DNA of 64,000 bases from DASRAA01 sp963814165 (GTDB lineage Bacteria; Acidobacteriota; Terriglobia; Terriglobales; Acidobacteriaceae). The stretch is taken from contig CAWFBW010000016.1 of NCBI GenBank assembly GCA_963814165.1, positions 353,000-416,999 on the forward strand, given 5' to 3'. A program made the translations under genes and the position numbers. Below, in pieces: positions 16,721 to 25,009 of this stretch (its first letter is position 1; each line of letters opens with the position of its first letter). Below the pieces are notes generated by a model. That model did no database searches. It saw nothing but the letters and a program-made list of their open reading frames with translations, and was not told the origin of the DNA.

Positions 16721-17917
16721 ATGACCAACAACCGAGTTTCAACGATTTGGGGCAGTATTGTCGGACTGATAATCGTTTTTGCTGTTCCGGGATACGCGCA
16801 GCAGGCGACAACGATCGACGCGCGCGTGTCCGGTGGCGGCGGCAGCGGAAAATGCACATTCGAGGTTGCCGTGCAAGGCTCAGCGGAAGTGCAGATTCGC
16901 GGATCGCAGGGCCGACTGGTGACGCTTTCGGGAAGTCCAGCCCAGTGGCGCCGGCTCGATTGCAACCAGCCGCTTCCAGCCAATCCTACGGACTTTCACT
17001 TCAAAGGAATTGATGGTCATGGAAAGCAGAAGCTTTTGGTGGCCCCGAATTCAAACGATGGTGTGGCCGTGATCCGAATTGATAACAACGGTGACGGAAA
17101 CGAAGGCTACACCGGCGACATCCTCTGGAACGGCAGCTCCAACAGGGGGACTAACTGGGGAAATCCCTCAAGTAATTGGAACGACGGTTGGAACAGCAAT
17201 GCCGGCTTTTGGGGTAACGGGTCCTCTAGCTGGGGAGGCCAATTTAGAACCATCCGCGCGAAGGTATCCAGAAGCGGAGGCAGCGGCAAGTGCACATTTG
17301 AGGTAGTTGTGAACGGAGTAGCCGACGTGGAGATTCGGGGCGATCAGGGGCGACTCCGCACCATCAGCGGGAATCCAGCAACCTGGCGACGATTGGATTG
17401 CAACCAGCCGCTTCCTGCCAATCCCAACTCCTTCAAGTTTTCAGGCGTCGACGGACATGGTAAGCAATCGCTAGTCGAGTATCCCGGTTCCAACCATGGC
17501 GTAGCGGTGATCCGCATCGATAACGGAAACCGCGGCAACAATGAGGGCTACACCGGAGATATCACCTGGAAAGGTGCTAGCGGCTACTCGAATGCCTGGG
17601 GGAACAACTCGGGCTACCAGCAGTCGGCGCTGCAATGGACCGACACCACAGGCTGGAACGGCGGTGCATCGAACTCGACAGCCGCTCAGGTGTGCCAAAG
17701 CTTCATCGCCCGCCGCGTAGGAAGCGAACATTCTGACGTTACAAACGTGCAAATGCTCCCAAATACGACGCAGGTGTTGCAGGACAATAGCGGTGTCGTG
17801 CGCGTCCAGGGCGAAGGTCAATATCAAAGTAACAGCGGAGGCAGCGGCGGTTTTCGATATCGCTGCGCCTACGACACGCGGACCCAGCAAGTGGCCGAGT
17901 CCGGCTACCGGCAGTGA
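16721..17917 (+). CDS. Secreted protein with two tandem copies of an unrecognised domain
   Basis: A 398-residue exported protein whose ATG at 16721 has a GGAGG site. A signal peptide ends at VPGYAQQ. Residues about 30-142 and 186-297 are two copies of one unit, with GGSGKCTFEV, IRG-QGRL, the identical WRRLDCNQPLPANP, DGHGKQ and NEGYTGDI in both. The copies are joined by Asn/Gly/Ser/Trp-rich linkers, and a third C-terminal region carries two cysteines (QVCQSF, YRCAYD). Paired cysteines in each unit suggest a disulfide-stabilised beta domain. I do not recognise the family; an extracellular binding role is a guess. Confidence 0.75.
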   Translation: MTNNRVSTIWGSIVGLIIVFAVPGYAQQATTIDARVSGGGGSGKCTFEVAVQGSAEVQIRGSQGRLVTLSGSPAQWRRLDCNQPLPANPTDFHFKGIDGHGKQKLLVAPNSNDGVAVIRIDNNGDGNEGYTGDILWNGSSNRGTNWGNPSSNWNDGWNSNAGFWGNGSSSWGGQFRTIRAKVSRSGGSGKCTFEVVVNGVADVEIRGDQGRLRTISGNPATWRRLDCNQPLPANPNSFKFSGVDGHGKQSLVEYPGSNHGVAVIRIDNGNRGNNEGYTGDITWKGASGYSNAWGNNSGYQQSALQWTDTTGWNGGASNSTAAQVCQSFIARRVGSEHSDVTNVQMLPNTTQVLQDNSGVVRVQGEGQYQSNSGGSGGFRYRCAYDTRTQQVAESGYRQ

Positions 17918-18089
17918 CTGTCTCGGAATGCTCAAGAGCGCCGACGATCAGGAAAAAGTGACTCAACCAGCGGTTCGGGCATCACTACCACAAGCGGTCA
18001 GATTGTCCGCAGGATTCCGGCCACTCGCCGCTTGGCTTCATCACCACGAGGTTTTTGTTGACACACAAATCATCTGAATGGAGACGAGA

Positions 18090-18596
18090 ATGCCTAAATC
18101 TGAACCCGTCACGCCCGCCACCAACGATTCTCAGATTTCCCGTGAGCGACTCGCAGAACTCCTGAACGAAGATCTCTCCCGCGAATATCAGGCCATCATT
18201 TCCTATGTCGTGTATTCGCAAGTGTTGAAGGGCGCGGCCTACATGGACATCGCTTCGCAGCTTGAGTTGCATGCCAAGCAGGAACTTGATCACGCACTGA
18301 CCATTTCGCGACAAATCGACTATCTCGGCAAGATGCCTACGGTCACACCTAAGCCGGTGCGGACTTCGGAAAATCCGAAACAGATGCTGCGATTCGATCT
18401 GGAAAACGAAAACGAGACCATTCGCAACTACCGCGAACGTGTCCGGCAGTGCGAAGCTTTGGGTGAATATGCCCTGGCGGAACAGATTCGCCAGATCCTG
18501 GTCCAGGAGCAAGACCACCAGATCGACCTGGCCACCGCATTGGGCGAGGATGTCCCCGATTTGAGCAGAGGCCCCAGGAGACGATCATCGCAATGA
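18090..18596 (+). CDS. Ferritin-like / bacterioferritin-like four-helix protein
   Basis: About 168 residues. The pattern of carboxylate and His ligands is visible: NEDLSREYQAI, LHAKQELDHALTI, DLENENETIRNY and LVQEQDHQIDL, which fits a di-iron four-helix bundle. GGAG at 18080 with a six-base spacing favours the ATG at 18090 over the one at 18078. Likely role is iron storage or peroxide detoxification. The Arg/Ser-rich C-terminus is not part of the fold. Confidence 0.8.
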   Translation: MPKSEPVTPATNDSQISRERLAELLNEDLSREYQAIISYVVYSQVLKGAAYMDIASQLELHAKQELDHALTISRQIDYLGKMPTVTPKPVRTSENPKQMLRFDLENENETIRNYRERVRQCEALGEYALAEQIRQILVQEQDHQIDLATALGEDVPDLSRGPRRRSSQ

Positions 18597-18661
18597 TTGC
18601 GGCAAGGCGAAATTCTGCCACGAGTGAACCATGACCTAGCATCGCCAATAAATGATTGGTC

Positions 18662-20386
18662 TCAGTTTAGTGAACTGTTTCCGTTGTCCTGCATCACCTT
18701 CTTCTGCAGCTCCGGTGGAAGCGCGTGATACAGCACCAGGAAGGTCCCGTTGGTCCACCCGAACCCGATCAGGTTCTCGTGGTATCCCGCCAGCACCGGA
18801 GCCTCGTCACTTCCGGTCACCACGTTGTACTTCTCCCGGATTGTGCCCGTCCGCTTGTAGTTGGTCAGCACTGTGGTCAGGAACTGCACGGAAACCCTGT
18901 CTGCCTCGGCGTCGTATCCCGCCCGGCGCATTCCCTCAATGGCAATCAGGTTGTTGGGCGCCCAACCATACGGCAGGTCCCACTGCACGCCGGTTTGCTG
19001 ATCGCTCATGGCCAATCCGCCCTCGTGGTCGAAGATGCCGAGGTTCTTCATCACCCCCTTGGCTTGTTCAGGAGTCGCAAGCCCCACCCAGAGCGGAAAG
19101 AACGTAGTCACATAGTGGTAGCTGGACTGAGTACCGGTAGTGAAGTCCCAGTCGAAGAACATTCCCTTTTCGGCGTTCCACAGGTACTTGTTGATGAGCT
19201 TTTTGCGCTGCTCTGCGGCAGCCTGCCACTTCTTCACTCCGCCTGAGTAGCCGAGAATTTCAGCCATCTGCGCCAGATCCATCTCGGCCTTGTAGAGCAG
19301 GCTATTGAGGCAGTCCGGTGCGTAGTGCTGCGTTGACCCGTCAAACGGCCCCCACCGGAACGACGGGTCATACCCCGACTCCCGCATCGCGCGATCGCCC
19401 ACGTAGAACTCGGCTGTCAGCTTCACCGCATGCGCGTTCGGGCACGCCTCGTTGTCACACAGCGGCACCATCAGCTCGGGACCAATTCCCTTCTCCAGCG
19501 TGGGAGCGATGTATCCGTACTTTTCTTCATCGTCCGGGTGCTTGAGAAGCCAATCGGCAATCGCGGCGTAGTACTCGGGATGGTCGGCGATATCGGGCAC
19601 CGGGCCTTCGCCCACGTCGAAGTAGCGCGCCAGCCCGGTATCGCCTGCCACCTTCGGAGGCTTGATCCAGAGGTCGTGATCGCGCACGGCGTACTCGTAG
19701 GCCTTCGTCAGCCATTTCTTATCGGCCTTCCCTGCCTTGTTGTCCGCGGCGTACTGCGCCATGATCATCGATGTCAGAAACGGCGGCTGCGAGCGCGTGA
19801 GGTAGTAGGCGCGGTTCGCATTGAGCACCGCACCGTAGTTCTCTATCTCGTAGAAGAAGTTCTCGATGATGCCGCGGGCATAGTCGCGCTCTCCGTCTTC
19901 CAGCAGTCCCACGATGATGAAATAGCTGTCCCAGCCGTACATCTCGTTGAAGCGCCCGCCGGGTACCACGTACTTGTTCGGCAAGTAAAGCAGCCCGTGC
20001 GCGTTCAAATCCGCAACCGGAATGGTGCCGAGGCCGGTGATCTTCTTGGGCAGGTTCTCGACCTTTACGCCGCACTTGCTCAACGCCGCCACCGCCGGAG
20101 GCGCCTGCACTCCAAACGGCAGATAAAGCACCGAAGTCGCGCCCGCTCCGAACTTCGGATCGGAAATCGACGAACACTCATTCATCGAGCGGCCCAGCGT
20201 GTTCCACGCGTTCTTGATGTACGGCAGGATGTTCTCCTGCGCGGCGGCCGCGGTCTGAGCCGGCGCAGGAGCAGTCGCGGTCGCCTGGGCGAATGCCCAG
20301 ACTTGCGCCAGCGAAAGAATTACCACCAGCCAGGCGAGCCGCGCCTTTGTAAACGGAGAGAACGAACGGTTGTTCAGGGATTGCAT
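18662..20386 (-). CDS. treA: Periplasmic trehalase (glycoside hydrolase 37)
   Basis: Hydrolyses trehalose to two glucose. The 574-residue protein has a signal peptide ending near AFAQA, an Ala/Pro linker and the GH37 domain. Both trehalase signatures are present: PGGRFNEMYGWDSYF (residues 142-156) and QWDLPYGWAPNN near the C-terminus. The ATG at 20386 lacks a ribosome site; a TATAAT (plus-strand 20395-20400) ends eight bases before it, so the message may be leaderless. It is divergent from a maltoporin-like porin, which would admit the sugar. Confidence 0.93.
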   Translation of the reverse strand: MQSLNNRSFSPFTKARLAWLVVILSLAQVWAFAQATATAPAPAQTAAAAQENILPYIKNAWNTLGRSMNECSSISDPKFGAGATSVLYLPFGVQAPPAVAALSKCGVKVENLPKKITGLGTIPVADLNAHGLLYLPNKYVVPGGRFNEMYGWDSYFIIVGLLEDGERDYARGIIENFFYEIENYGAVLNANRAYYLTRSQPPFLTSMIMAQYAADNKAGKADKKWLTKAYEYAVRDHDLWIKPPKVAGDTGLARYFDVGEGPVPDIADHPEYYAAIADWLLKHPDDEEKYGYIAPTLEKGIGPELMVPLCDNEACPNAHAVKLTAEFYVGDRAMRESGYDPSFRWGPFDGSTQHYAPDCLNSLLYKAEMDLAQMAEILGYSGGVKKWQAAAEQRKKLINKYLWNAEKGMFFDWDFTTGTQSSYHYVTTFFPLWVGLATPEQAKGVMKNLGIFDHEGGLAMSDQQTGVQWDLPYGWAPNNLIAIEGMRRAGYDAEADRVSVQFLTTVLTNYKRTGTIREKYNVVTGSDEAPVLAGYHENLIGFGWTNGTFLVLYHALPPELQKKVMQDNGNSSLN

Positions 20387-20446
20387 GACGCCGGATTATA
20401 GCTGGTTGCATCCGCAATGAGGAAGTCGTCTGTCCTGCTGTACCTG

Positions 20447-20462
20447 GCCAACCAACGTTGGC
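20447..20462. promoter_or_regulatory. Palindromic operator candidate between trehalase and porin genes
   Basis: GCCAAC-CAAC-GTTGGC, containing the perfect palindrome CCAACGTTGG, sits in the middle of the divergent promoter region. Its position suggests a shared regulator of trehalose use, but no regulator gene is adjacent. Confidence 0.35.
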
Positions 20463-20543
20463 GTGATGTTTGCTCTGGCTCTCGATGCCGCGTGGTGCAA
20501 TAATCCGCGCGATGTTGCTCAACCCATCCAGGAGCGTTATCTG

Positions 20544-22154
20544 ATGATCTGCTTCCGCGTCGCACTCTCCCTCTTCGCTGGTCTTGCTACTCGCTTAGAC
20601 GGGCAAGTGTTGCTGACCTCGCTACTGGCCGTCGCACTCGCGCTGCCCGCACAACCCGCTCATGCGCAAACCACCCAGGAGCTGCAGCAACAGATCCAGC
20701 AAATGAAGCAGCTCTATGAGCAGCAGATCTCCGCCCTCGAGGGCCGTATCGCATCGCTGGAGCAGGCGAATCGCGCAGCCGCCCACGCGGTGCAAGAGAA
20801 CACCATCTCCGTTACCGACCTGCACAGCGAGGTTGAAAAACAGATGTCGGCACACGAAGAACCCAAGCTCACCCGAGCGCAGAAGACGGAGCTGGAACAA
20901 ACAGAGCTGGCCAACACTCCGCGATATGACGCCGTGCAGGACTCCGAGCAGGTGGTTGCGGAGCTGAAACAGCAGGCCAAGGCGTTCGAGTTCCACGGCT
21001 ACCTGCGCTCCGGCCAGGGCCTGAACAGCGAAGGCGGACAGATGGTCGCCTTCCAGGCGCCCGGCGCTCCTGCGAAATACCGCCTTGGCAACGAAGCCGA
21101 GACCTATGGCGAAATGATCTTCGTCAACAACTGGATCAATCCCAGCCGCGATCCCGATAAAGCCTGGATGAAGACCGAGGTGCTGGTGCAAGCCAACACC
21201 ACGCAGGCGCAGTCTTATTCCAACACCGATCAGTTCCGTTTCCGCGAAGCCTTCATCGAGGTGGGCAACGTTTTGGCTTCGAACCCGTCGGCTGAATTCT
21301 GGGCAGGCGAACGCTACTACCGTCGCCTCAACATCGACATCAATGACTTCTACATCCTCGACACCAGCGGCTACGGCGGAGGCGTCGAGAACCTGAACGT
21401 GAAGATCGGCCAAATGTCAGTGGCCTACCTCGGCGGCGCAAATGATGCGCTGGTCACCAACAACGGCACCTATCCTAAGAGCCTGCTCGATGTGCGTCTC
21501 TACGGCGTGAAGACACCCGTGGGTCACATAGGAGCTTGGTTCGATTATTCGTATTCCAAGGGAGGCACGCTCGCCGACGGAACCCAAGTACCCTCCTCCG
21601 GCGGCTGGGCCATCGGAGCCGGTCACACGCGCGAGGAGTGGCTAGGCGGCTACAACCGCATCTCGCTGCAGTACGGAATCGGCAACGCGGCAAACTTCTC
21701 CACCAGCATCGACGAGCCCACGGTTTATCTGCCCAACGCCCACACCTTCCGCCTTACTGACAGCGCTGTGATTCAGCCCAATAACAAGTTTGCGATTCAG
21801 CCCGTGTTCATCTATCAATCGCAAACTAACGGCAATCCTGCCGACGGCACCAACACCTGGATTTCATTTGGCGCTCGCCCGGTATGGTTCTTCACCGATC
21901 ACGTCTCACTGGCATTCGAAGCCGGCTTCGACCACACCTCGAACGGCGTGGGACTCTATGACGGCTGGCTACGCAAATTCACCATTGCTCCCCAGATCGG
22001 CGCCGGGAGAAAGTTCTTCAGCCGGCCCGTGCTGCGCGCGTTCATCACCTATGCGAACTGGTCGCAGGGCCTCGAAGGCTTCGTCGGCGGACCAGCGTTC
22101 AAAAACAAAACATCGGGTTGGAACTTCGGGGTGCAGGGCGAGACTTGGTGGTAG
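20544..22154 (+). CDS. Maltoporin-like (LamB family) carbohydrate porin
   Basis: Outer-membrane sugar channel of about 536 residues. A signal peptide (cleavage near QPAHAQ) is followed by a long coiled coil (QELQQQIQQMKQLYEQQI...) that probably trimerises or touches peptidoglycan. The LamB barrel then begins FHGYLRSGQGLNSEGGQ and contains AKYRLGNEAETYGE, matching maltoporin. The protein ends in tryptophan, the usual outer-membrane assembly signal. AGGAG at 20530-20534 supports the ATG at 20544. The divergent trehalase suggests trehalose or maltodextrin as cargo. Confidence 0.88.
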   Translation: MICFRVALSLFAGLATRLDGQVLLTSLLAVALALPAQPAHAQTTQELQQQIQQMKQLYEQQISALEGRIASLEQANRAAAHAVQENTISVTDLHSEVEKQMSAHEEPKLTRAQKTELEQTELANTPRYDAVQDSEQVVAELKQQAKAFEFHGYLRSGQGLNSEGGQMVAFQAPGAPAKYRLGNEAETYGEMIFVNNWINPSRDPDKAWMKTEVLVQANTTQAQSYSNTDQFRFREAFIEVGNVLASNPSAEFWAGERYYRRLNIDINDFYILDTSGYGGGVENLNVKIGQMSVAYLGGANDALVTNNGTYPKSLLDVRLYGVKTPVGHIGAWFDYSYSKGGTLADGTQVPSSGGWAIGAGHTREEWLGGYNRISLQYGIGNAANFSTSIDEPTVYLPNAHTFRLTDSAVIQPNNKFAIQPVFIYQSQTNGNPADGTNTWISFGARPVWFFTDHVSLAFEAGFDHTSNGVGLYDGWLRKFTIAPQIGAGRKFFSRPVLRAFITYANWSQGLEGFVGGPAFKNKTSGWNFGVQGETWW

Positions 22155-22205
22155 AGTCTCGAACCGTTCGACTGAACGCCAGAACTGGTGTCAGAAATGC
22201 GACTT

Positions 22206-22366
22206 GAAAGGGCACGGCTTTAGAGGCTGCTGAAAAAGCTGTTTTGGGTAGAGCTGACCTTTAGGTCAGCGTCTAAGCCGTTTATTTTCGACCCGCCGAG
22301 CGGACTTTAGTCCGCGAGGCGTACGTGTTTCCGACTTTTTCAGCAGCCTCTTTAGCCATGCCGCTC
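22206..22366. repeat. Structured intergenic repeat, copy 1
   Basis: About 160 bp. The outer arms GAGGCTGCTGAAAAAG (22223-22238) and CTTTTTCAGCAGCCTC (22335-22350) are perfect inverted repeats. Inside are GCTGACCT-TT-AGGTCAGC (22253-22270) and CGGACT-TT-AGTCCG. A diverged copy occurs at 23486-23630, sharing the CCGTTTATTTT and CAGCAGCC...CATGCCGC blocks. Confidence 0.75.
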
Positions 22367-22442
22367 CGTGCCTCCTAGAGACGTGGCTTCGGCCCCTGAG
22401 GGAACTCGAAGCTCGGCATGCGCATCATGGGTGAGCCTCTTT

Positions 22443-22898
22443 CTAGTCAGTTTGCAGTGTGCATTCCACTTTCAGCTCGGCACAGACGTTCTGAATGCTC
22501 TTCACCACCAACGATGTCGCACTGGGCTGCGAAGCATCAAGGGTGGAGGAGACTACCAGCTGCGTGAGCTTGTCCCCGAGTGGGTTGGCCTGCAAGCCGG
22601 CGTTCTGGATGCCGTTCGTGAAAGTGACTTCGCGCTTCTTCGTGTCCTGTTTGAGGATTTTCACTTCTGTCGAGTGCGCCTGCAGACGCTGAATCGCGGT
22701 GTCGTAGACCTTCTGCGCCGGCGCCTCGATCACCACCGTAGCGACATCGTATCCACCCTTCCCGTCGGCGCTCTTCTGCTGCATTTGCTGGATGCGGCCG
22801 GAGACGGCCCGGGCGACCGCGACCCACTGCGCCTGAGCGGCAAGCGTGGTCAGAAATACAGCCAGCGTGAGGATGACCTTCATTGCAAGTGTCCGCAT
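22443..22898 (-). CDS. Small secreted or periplasmic protein of unknown function
   Basis: A 151-residue protein with a signal peptide (MKVILTLAVFLTTLAAQAQW). The mature part looks like a compact alpha/beta domain (VATVVIEAPAQKVYDTAIQR...KREVTFTNG) similar in style to small DUF3568-like domains, though I cannot assign a family. AGGAG five bases upstream supports the ATG at 22898; an in-frame ATG at 22883 is the alternative. It is flanked by the two copies of the structured repeat. Confidence 0.65.
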   Translation of the reverse strand: MRTLAMKVILTLAVFLTTLAAQAQWVAVARAVSGRIQQMQQKSADGKGGYDVATVVIEAPAQKVYDTAIQRLQAHSTEVKILKQDTKKREVTFTNGIQNAGLQANPLGDKLTQLVVSSTLDASQPSATSLVVKSIQNVCAELKVECTLQTD

Positions 22899-23084
22899 CG
22901 TGACTCCTTATGTCTTGTGCTGAGTCTTGTACTTTCAGCCTCGGAATTGTAACCCGAACATGATGAGAGCCGATGCTCACAATACAAAAAGGCACAGCCG
23001 CAGCTATGCCCACTATGAATGGATAGGAGTCAGTGCGCCGGGCGGCCCGGCATGAAGCCAGGCCGCGAGCCGACGAGAAAAGCT

Positions 23085-23336
23085 TTACGCGTAGTACGCA
23101 GCGTTCTTTTCGATGAACTCAGCCTTGTCGGCTGGAACTTCATCGTTCGGAAAAATCGAGTTGGTCGGGCAAACCGGCACGCAAGCGCCGCAGTCGATGC
23201 AGCCATCGGGATCAACGTAAAGCTGGGTCGCGGCCTCAAATTTCTCGTCGTCCTTCTTGGGGTGGATGCAGTCGGTCGGGCAAGCTTCTACGCAGAGCTC
23301 GTCTTTGGTGCAGGTATCAGTAATTGTGTACGCCAT
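23085..23336 (-). CDS. Ferredoxin with two iron-sulfur clusters
   Basis: An 83-residue electron carrier. The first cluster region reads CTKDELCVEACPTDCIH and the second CIDCGACVPVCPTNSI, with the spacing of 7Fe/8Fe bacterial ferredoxins. The ATG at 23336 has GAGGAG upstream. Long acidic stretches are typical of this family. It stands alone between repeats. Confidence 0.93.
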   Translation of the reverse strand: MAYTITDTCTKDELCVEACPTDCIHPKKDDEKFEAATQLYVDPDGCIDCGACVPVCPTNSIFPNDEVPADKAEFIEKNAAYYA

Positions 23337-23485
23337 GATTGCTGTTCTCCTCGATCTTTTGTCGCCTGCCACCCTCACCGGCAGCAGCCTTGGCGGTTCT
23401 TCCGCCAAATTCAATGTACAAAGTAAGCGCACAAAGGGTCGGTGATGTTCGTCACTTTGCTGTTGTGAGCGAACGCACAACTGGC

Positions 23486-23630
23486 GAAAGGGCGCAGCTT
23501 TAGCCATGCCCTGAGCGAACCCTAAGGGTGCGCCGCACAAGCCCGTTTATTTTTGTCACCACGGGGAGGCTTCAGCCTCCGAGGGATCTGCTTTCCCGAC
23601 TCTCTCAGCAGCCGTTTCAGTCATGCCGCA
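23486..23630. repeat. Structured intergenic repeat, copy 2
   Basis: Diverged second copy of the 22206-22366 element. Shared blocks are GAAAGGGC-(A/G)-GCTTTAG, CCGTTTATTTTTG, a central hairpin (here GGAGGCTTCAGCCTCC) and CTCAGCAGCCGTTTCAG followed by CATGCCGC. The rest of the 23337-23736 gap has no gene. Confidence 0.7.
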
Positions 23631-23701
23631 AAGCACTGCCAATACGTGACCCGCTTGCGCCCCTGTGCACCGTCCATGTCCGCTATTTTCGACGTGTTCA
23701 A

Positions 23702-23736
23702 TTGACAATATCTTGGTACATTGGTACATTAGTACC
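23702..23736 (+). promoter_or_regulatory. Sigma70-type promoter overlapped by three octamer repeats
   Basis: TTGACA (23702-23707), a 17-base spacer and TACATT (23725-23730) form a good promoter. The -10 ends six bases before the ATG at 23737, so the transcript should be leaderless. Three direct repeats TTGGTACA-TTGGTACA-TTAGTACC (23713-23736) cover the spacer, -10 and start point, an ideal site for self-repression by the downstream small protein. Confidence 0.65.
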
Positions 23737-24006
23737 ATGAAGGAACAACCCGAGCACCCCATCGTCGTGGATCGCGTACAAACCGGCGTACGCATGGAAA
23801 AGCGCCTGCTGAAAGTCCTGAAAGGACTGGCCGAGTTAAAAGACATGACGCTTGGCGACCTGCTCGAAGGCATCGTGCTGCACGCCTTCGAAGGCAAGGC
23901 GCCTTTTTCAGAAAACACCCTGAAAGAGATCGAAAAGCTGCGCAGCATTTACGGCCTGACGCTGCGCGCGACCGACAGCCACCAATTGAAGGAGAAGCGG
24001 AAATGA
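23737..24006 (+). CDS. Small putative ribbon-helix-helix-like DNA-binding protein
   Basis: An 89-residue protein with a basic, mainly helical core (VDRVQTGVRMEKRLLKVLKGLAELKDMTLGDLLEGIVLHAF), consistent with a strand followed by two helices as in RHH/MetJ-Arc proteins; family membership is inferred. No ribosome site precedes the ATG, matching the leaderless promoter call. Its stop overlaps the next ATG by four bases. Octamer repeats over its own promoter suggest autoregulation. Confidence 0.7.
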   Translation: MKEQPEHPIVVDRVQTGVRMEKRLLKVLKGLAELKDMTLGDLLEGIVLHAFEGKAPFSENTLKEIEKLRSIYGLTLRATDSHQLKEKRK

Positions 24007-24578
24007 ATCACGCACTGGCATTTTCCCTGCTCGCCGCCTTCGCCGGCGTTGTTGCCTCGTCACCGACTCCGGCCCCGGCGGCCGAGACCGCAAAACCGGC
24101 CCATACCCACGAGGCATTCAGCTTCGTCATGTCAGCACCCTATGCGGACGTCTTCCCGCTTTTCGGTGCTCATGAAGAAAGAAAATGGGCCGTAGGCTTC
24201 GAGCCTAAATTCCTCCACCCCGTTCCCGCCCACGATCAACCGGGTATGGTGTTCACTACGGTGCAAGAAGACATGCCTCGGGTGTGGGTCAACACTGCTT
24301 TTGACGCCGCCACCGGACACGTCCAGTACGTTTACTGGATCTCTGATCTCATGGTGGCGCTGATCGACATTCACGTCTCCCGGTCCGGAACCAACGAAAT
24401 GAAAGTGGATGTCTCTTACGAACGCACGGCGCTGCGTCCCGAAGCCAACGAGCAAGTCATCCACATGGCCCAAGCCGACGCCAACAGCGGACCCCGTTGG
24501 GCGGAGATGATCAATGGCTATTTCGCCAGTAGCAGTCCAGACCCCTCCCCCTCCAAAATTGCAAAGTCGCAGAAATAA
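24003..24578 (+). CDS. Exported SRPBCC-like (START/polyketide cyclase fold) protein
   Basis: A 191-residue protein with a signal peptide (MNHALAFSLLAAFAGVVASS). The body FVMSAPYADVFPLFGAHEERKWAVGFEPKFLHP resembles hydrophobic-cavity SRPBCC proteins; no catalytic motif is evident. It is translationally coupled (ATGA) to the small DNA-binding protein. The last residues KIAKSQK are encoded by the first unit of the AT-rich repeat that follows, so the C-terminus may have been altered by repeat insertion. Confidence 0.68.
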   Translation: MNHALAFSLLAAFAGVVASSPTPAPAAETAKPAHTHEAFSFVMSAPYADVFPLFGAHEERKWAVGFEPKFLHPVPAHDQPGMVFTTVQEDMPRVWVNTAFDAATGHVQYVYWISDLMVALIDIHVSRSGTNEMKVDVSYERTALRPEANEQVIHMAQADANSGPRWAEMINGYFASSSPDPSPSKIAKSQK

Positions 24579-24741
24579 AAGACTTCCACGATCATCACTT
24601 GCAAAGTAGCACAAACATTGGACTTACAGGTAAAGTCGTAGAAACAAAGGAGTTAATGCCTCATCGTAAAAATACAAGACTTTAAAATCAATTACTTAGC
24701 TGAGAATACCGTGCAAAGTAGCAGAAACATTGTACTTAAAG
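24560..24741. repeat. AT-rich cluster of a degenerate repeat of about 26 bp
   Basis: Five units of the form TGCAAAGT-GCAGAAACA-GGACTTA start at about 24560, 24600, 24630, 24665 (short) and 24712. The base composition is far more AT-rich than the flanks. Related units occur at 45945-46144. The remaining gap to 25009 holds the next two repeats and no gene. Confidence 0.7.
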
Positions 24742-24759
24742 AAGCTTTTCTACAACTTG

Positions 24760-24797
24760 GATGTGTTCCCCTCTCCTAGATGTGTTCCCCTCTCCTA
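24760..24797. repeat. Perfect 19-bp tandem duplication
   Basis: GATGTGTTCCCCTCTCCTA is present twice head to tail (24760-24778 and 24779-24797), directly downstream of the AT-rich repeat cluster. Confidence 0.9.
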
Positions 24798-24830
24798 AAG
24801 GCCGCAGCAGATTGTCAAAGAGCAATTGAG

Positions 24831-24849
24831 GAGGCGCGCTACGCGCCTC
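24831..24849. other. Perfect 8-bp stem hairpin
   Basis: GAGGCGCG-CTA-CGCGCCTC in the intergenic region downstream of recR. No T-run is seen on either strand. Confidence 0.5.
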
Positions 24850-25009
24850 GCGGGAGAGACACAAATCCTCTCCCTCACAATTCAGCAATAACGCGGATGG
24901 GCCCACGCAAGCAAGAAAAATCAACGAGGTCGGAAAACTAAAGTAACCTCGCGCCGCAGATCAGAACGGCAATGATGGCCTGCTATGGTGATAGGCCGAA
25001 CAGTCAGGA

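Noticed and set aside
24560..24741. CRISPR array
   Set aside because: Repeat units are degenerate, spacing is irregular (30-47 bp), and no cas genes are present.
24700..25009. Signal recognition particle RNA near recR/dnaX
   Set aside because: The conserved GGAAGCAG-type apical loop was not found in this gap or in 27872-27963.
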